Below are positions 60,679-64,000 of a stretch of DNA of 64,000 nucleotides, piece after piece. The notes under the pieces are model-generated. The model searched no databases. It had not been told where the DNA came from and saw only the letters and a list, made by a program, of their open reading frames with translations. The position numbers and the translations under genes are program-made. The number at the start of each line of letters is the position of its first letter. Positions within the stretch are counted from its first letter, which is position 1. Source of the stretch: Cricetomys ansorgei (lineage: Eukaryota > Chordata > Mammalia > Rodentia > Nesomyidae); the NCBI GenBank assembly GCA_026225945.1, contig JAMJFZ010003746.1:5878501-5942500 (forward strand), written 5' to 3'.

Positions 60679-63600
60679 GTACCAATAGCTGATCTCTGTT
60701 TTTATTATTTTGTGAAAAATTATAATATTTAACTCGAGAGATTTTTGAAAATATAAATATGTCTATTTAGGTACATGTAATCCAAATAGTTTGCTTTGCT
60801 TTGATAAACAGATTCTAGGAAGAGCACATAGCTTCTCTATAAGGTCTGACATTAGATCTATGACTGTTATCCAGCACGTTGGAGGCAGAGGCGGAGGATC
60901 ATTTAGAGCCAGCCTGGGCTACACAGATAGACCTCATCCTAAAAATCAAATCCCAGTCCAAACTAAAACAAAAATAGCTAAGATGAAGCTGGTTGATTGG
61001 GCAGGCACTAACTAACTCAAACATACCCTCAGCTTCCCACACATTTCTCCGCTGTGTGTCTGCTCGTCTCTTCCACCTGTGTGCATTTCCAACAACATAC
61101 AAGGGTTCTTCCTCTCTGCATCCTTACCAACACGTTACTTTCTTAGTTTTAAATTTGCTTCCTGCTTGGTAGTTTCTAACGTACACAGTGAATGTCAGGC
61201 ATTTTCCACGCTCACCCTGCTCCGTTCTTTCACAACCCCTCCCACTGAAACCTTTCTTCAGACACATATCCTCCTACTCTCCTGACTTCCTTTTGGGTGT
61301 GTGACCCTCTGAATTTAACGAGAGTTTCTTGCCCAGGAGTGCGAGGTTATTCACTGGGCGAAGGGTAAGCTGTCTCCTTGGATCGCATGAATCTTTGTTT
61401 TGAGTCCGACAGCAAGCATCCTAACACAAAGTGATACACTCGCAGCGAGCTGCATTCGCCTTTCCCTGGAGATGAGTGAGGATGAACTTCATTCCATTCT
61501 CCTTATTTCCACATGCACGCCTTTCGTGAAAAAAATATCCATCAGACACCTAGCCTTATTTTACCTTTTTGGCTAAATAATTTCATTAACTCCCTATAAC
61601 TTTGGGATATGAACCGTCCTGTTAGTGTCCTGCTGGCAAGTATCTTCTTTCATTCTGTGAACTGTCCTTTTACTCTGCTGGTTGTTTTCTTTGCTCTGTA
61701 GAAGCTTTTCGTGTTGCTGTAGTTTATCTTAGCTTCTGTTGACTGACTTTGGTGTCATATTTGAAAATGTTGTTATCAACACCAATGCCGTCGAAGGTCT
61801 ACGTCCTAAATTTTGTTCTAGGAGTTTTATATTAGAGGGTTTTGATCTGCTTTTACTTTATTTGGTATATGGAATAAGACAAAAGATTCAACTCCAGTTA
61901 TTTACACATAAACACCGTATTTTACAATAAAATTTAAGGAAGAGATGAAATTTCCCGTTTGCGTGTTCTTGGTATCTCGTGTGTTTGGTTTGTTTCTGAG
62001 TTCCTCTGACCTCTGACCTATGTCATGTTTCTTTGCTGCAGTTTTATAAAATGATTTGGAAGTAGGAATTATGCTGCTTCTAAATTTGTTCTTCTTGATC
62101 GAGTTTATATAAGGCGTTTGATTCCTGTGTGGTTATCCACATCAACGTGAATTTTAGGACTTGTGATCTGTGAGGAATGTGTCTTGAAATTTTGATAGAG
62201 ATTGCCCCAATCTGTAAAATATTTTGTGCAATAGGGTCATTGAAGCATTCTGTGTCTGTTCAATCTCTTTTATCAGTGTCTTACAGGATTCACCATGGAA
62301 ATGTTTTTCCTATTTGGTTACATTTATTTCTAATTACTAAAACAATTAGAAATTTTGTGTTTATTGGGATATATTTACCATACACAGTGTTGGGTTTCAT
62401 AAGGATAATTACACTCAAGTGTTCACTATACCATGACTATGTTCCACCTTAATCCCTGTGCTCCCCTTTCTCCAACCCTCCAGACTTGTAGTTTGAATGG
62501 GAAATGTCCCCCATAGGCTCAGGACTTGAACAGGTTCCCATGTAGGTTCCCATGCAGTGACATCTGTTTGGGGAGAGTTTGATGCTGCAGCCTTGCTGGG
62601 CGAAGTGTATCACTCAAGGGGGGTGTGATATATATTGCTTCATCTTACTTCCATCACCTTCTCTGCTGGAGGTTGAGGATGTGAACATTCTGTTTCCTGT
62701 GCCGTCACACTTGTCTGCTGCCATGCTCCTTACCATGATGGGCTCTGATTTTTCTGGAGCCCAAATAAACTCTTCCTTCTAGAAGCTGCTTTTGGTCATG
62801 GTGCTTTATCACTGCAACAGATCAGTAATTAATACACCACTCCTGTTAGTCACCTTTTTCCTCTAGACAGTTCTACCTGACTCCCATGCCTTCCATATGT
62901 GGGCGTGGTTATCTGCATCTATAAAAACCGTAAATCCACAGTTAATATCCACATAACACCATGTTTGTCTTTCTGGGACAAAGTTACCTCACTCAGGATG
63001 ATTTTTTTTCTAGTTTCTTCCATTTGACAGCAAAACTATGGCGTCCTTTTTTTAATAGCTGAGTAGCACTCCATTGTATAAATGTGCCACTATTTTTTTT
63101 TTTACCCATTCTTCATTTGAGAAGCATTTAGGTTTTGTCCAATTTCTGGCTATTATGAACAGAGCTGCAGTAAACATAGTTGAGCAAGTGTCCTTGTGGT
63201 AGTATGGAGTGTCCTTTTGATATACGCCCAGGAGTGGTATAGCTTGGTCTAAATGTAGGTCGATTTCCAATTTCCTGAGGAATCGCCATATAGATTTCCA
63301 CAGTGGCTGTGCAAGTTTGCACTCTCACCAGCAGGGTAGGAGTGTTCCCCTTGCTCCACATCCTCGCCAGCTGTCACTTAAGTTATTAATATTAGCCATT
63401 CTGACAGGCATAAGATGGAATCTCAATGTAGGTTTGATTTACATTTGGTCACAGTATGTAATTATTTTAATAAGCTATTGAAAGGTATTTTGCTGAAGAT
63501 CATTTTTATGTGATAATTTGAGATACTCTTCTGTGATTTTTATCATATGCATACGTGACTTTGGCAAGAGGGTAATGGTAACCTTTTAAAATGAGAAGAA

Positions 63601-64000
63601 TGTGAAGTCTGCTTCTTGGAAAGGATGTTCTGTATATATCCGTGAGTTCATTTAGTCTACTGTGCAGTTCAAGTCCAATATTTCCCTATAGTTTTCCCTC
63701 TGAACTATCTATCCTTTTCTGAAAGTGGAGATATTGAATTTCACTACTATCATTCTGCTGTGGCCTACTGCTGACTTTAGATCTTTTTACATTTGCTTCA
63801 TATACTTGAATGTATTTACAGTTGTTACATTGTCCAGATGAATTCACCCCACAGTCATTATTAGACATTCCTTCTCTTTTGTGATACTGTTTGACATAAA
63901 TTCTGCTCTCCCCAAAGGTGCAACCAAGTGTAGCTATTTCTTGGTTCTGTATATATGTATGTATGTATGCATGTACACATGTATTATGCATGTATGTATA
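60679..64000. other. Right end: repeats, no further V2R exon found
   Basis: Sense B1 at about 60840-60960. Antisense L1 from about 61020 to 62450. A GAATGGGAAATGTCCCCCAT-type dispersed element at 62490-62835. Antisense L1 ORF2 from about 62940 to 63460 (TTTCCACAGTGGCTGTGCAA), then a (TATG)n end. No cysteine-rich or 7TM V2R exon is visible. Confidence 0.6.

Noticed and set aside
1..64000. CRISPR arrays, bacterial operons, tRNA or rRNA genes
   Set aside because: None is visible. The repeats are SINE, LINE, LTR and simple-sequence types, and all genes are spliced vertebrate genes.

Overview
The window is mammalian nuclear DNA, almost certainly from a muroid rodent. It is AT-rich, intron-containing and crowded with rodent repeats: B1, B2 and B4-like SINEs, Lx/L1-type LINE fragments, ERVK-like LTRs and long (CA)n/(TG)n tracts. 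The species cannot be fixed from the sequence alone. Recognisable host proteins resemble mouse genes closely but are not identical to them as I recall those proteins. Mouse comparisons below are from memory, not from a search.

The left and centre of the window hold part of the myeloid C-type lectin receptor (Clec4, Dectin-2/DCIR) cluster. Clec4d (MCL) is on the + strand at 1-11485: the window opens in the last 14 bases of coding exon 1, and all five other coding exons are present. A complete Clec4a (DCIR)-like gene is on the - strand at 32537-20287. It has an intact splice frame, two usable tandem copies of the stalk exon, and a third copy with both splice sites destroyed. An isolated second copy of its last exon, with a nonsense codon, lies at 36523-36382. 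Clec4e (Mincle) is on the - strand at 50505-44898. It has six exons with correct splice sites, but a 4-base insertion near the end of the last exon shifts the frame and removes the final conserved lectin cysteine.

The right end holds the first three coding exons (56335-60678, + strand) of a vomeronasal type-2 receptor. They encode an uninterrupted signal peptide and Venus-flytrap domain. The cysteine-rich and seven-transmembrane exons were not found before 64000.

The three lectin receptors are single-pass type II membrane proteins with the exon plan tail / transmembrane / stalk / three CTLD exons. The last three exons have near-constant lengths (152, 113-116 and about 148 nt) and phases, and this was used to place splice sites. 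Clec4d and Clec4e are known partners that signal through FcR-gamma and sense microbial glycolipids. Here Clec4e looks damaged, and a DCIR-like gene with no tyrosine in its tail and a lysine in its membrane segment lies between them. The remaining sequence is intron and intergenic repeat DNA. Notable structures in it are a 63-bp perfect palindrome (17905-17967) and a repeated LTR+L1 block (16441-17205 and 39367-40130).
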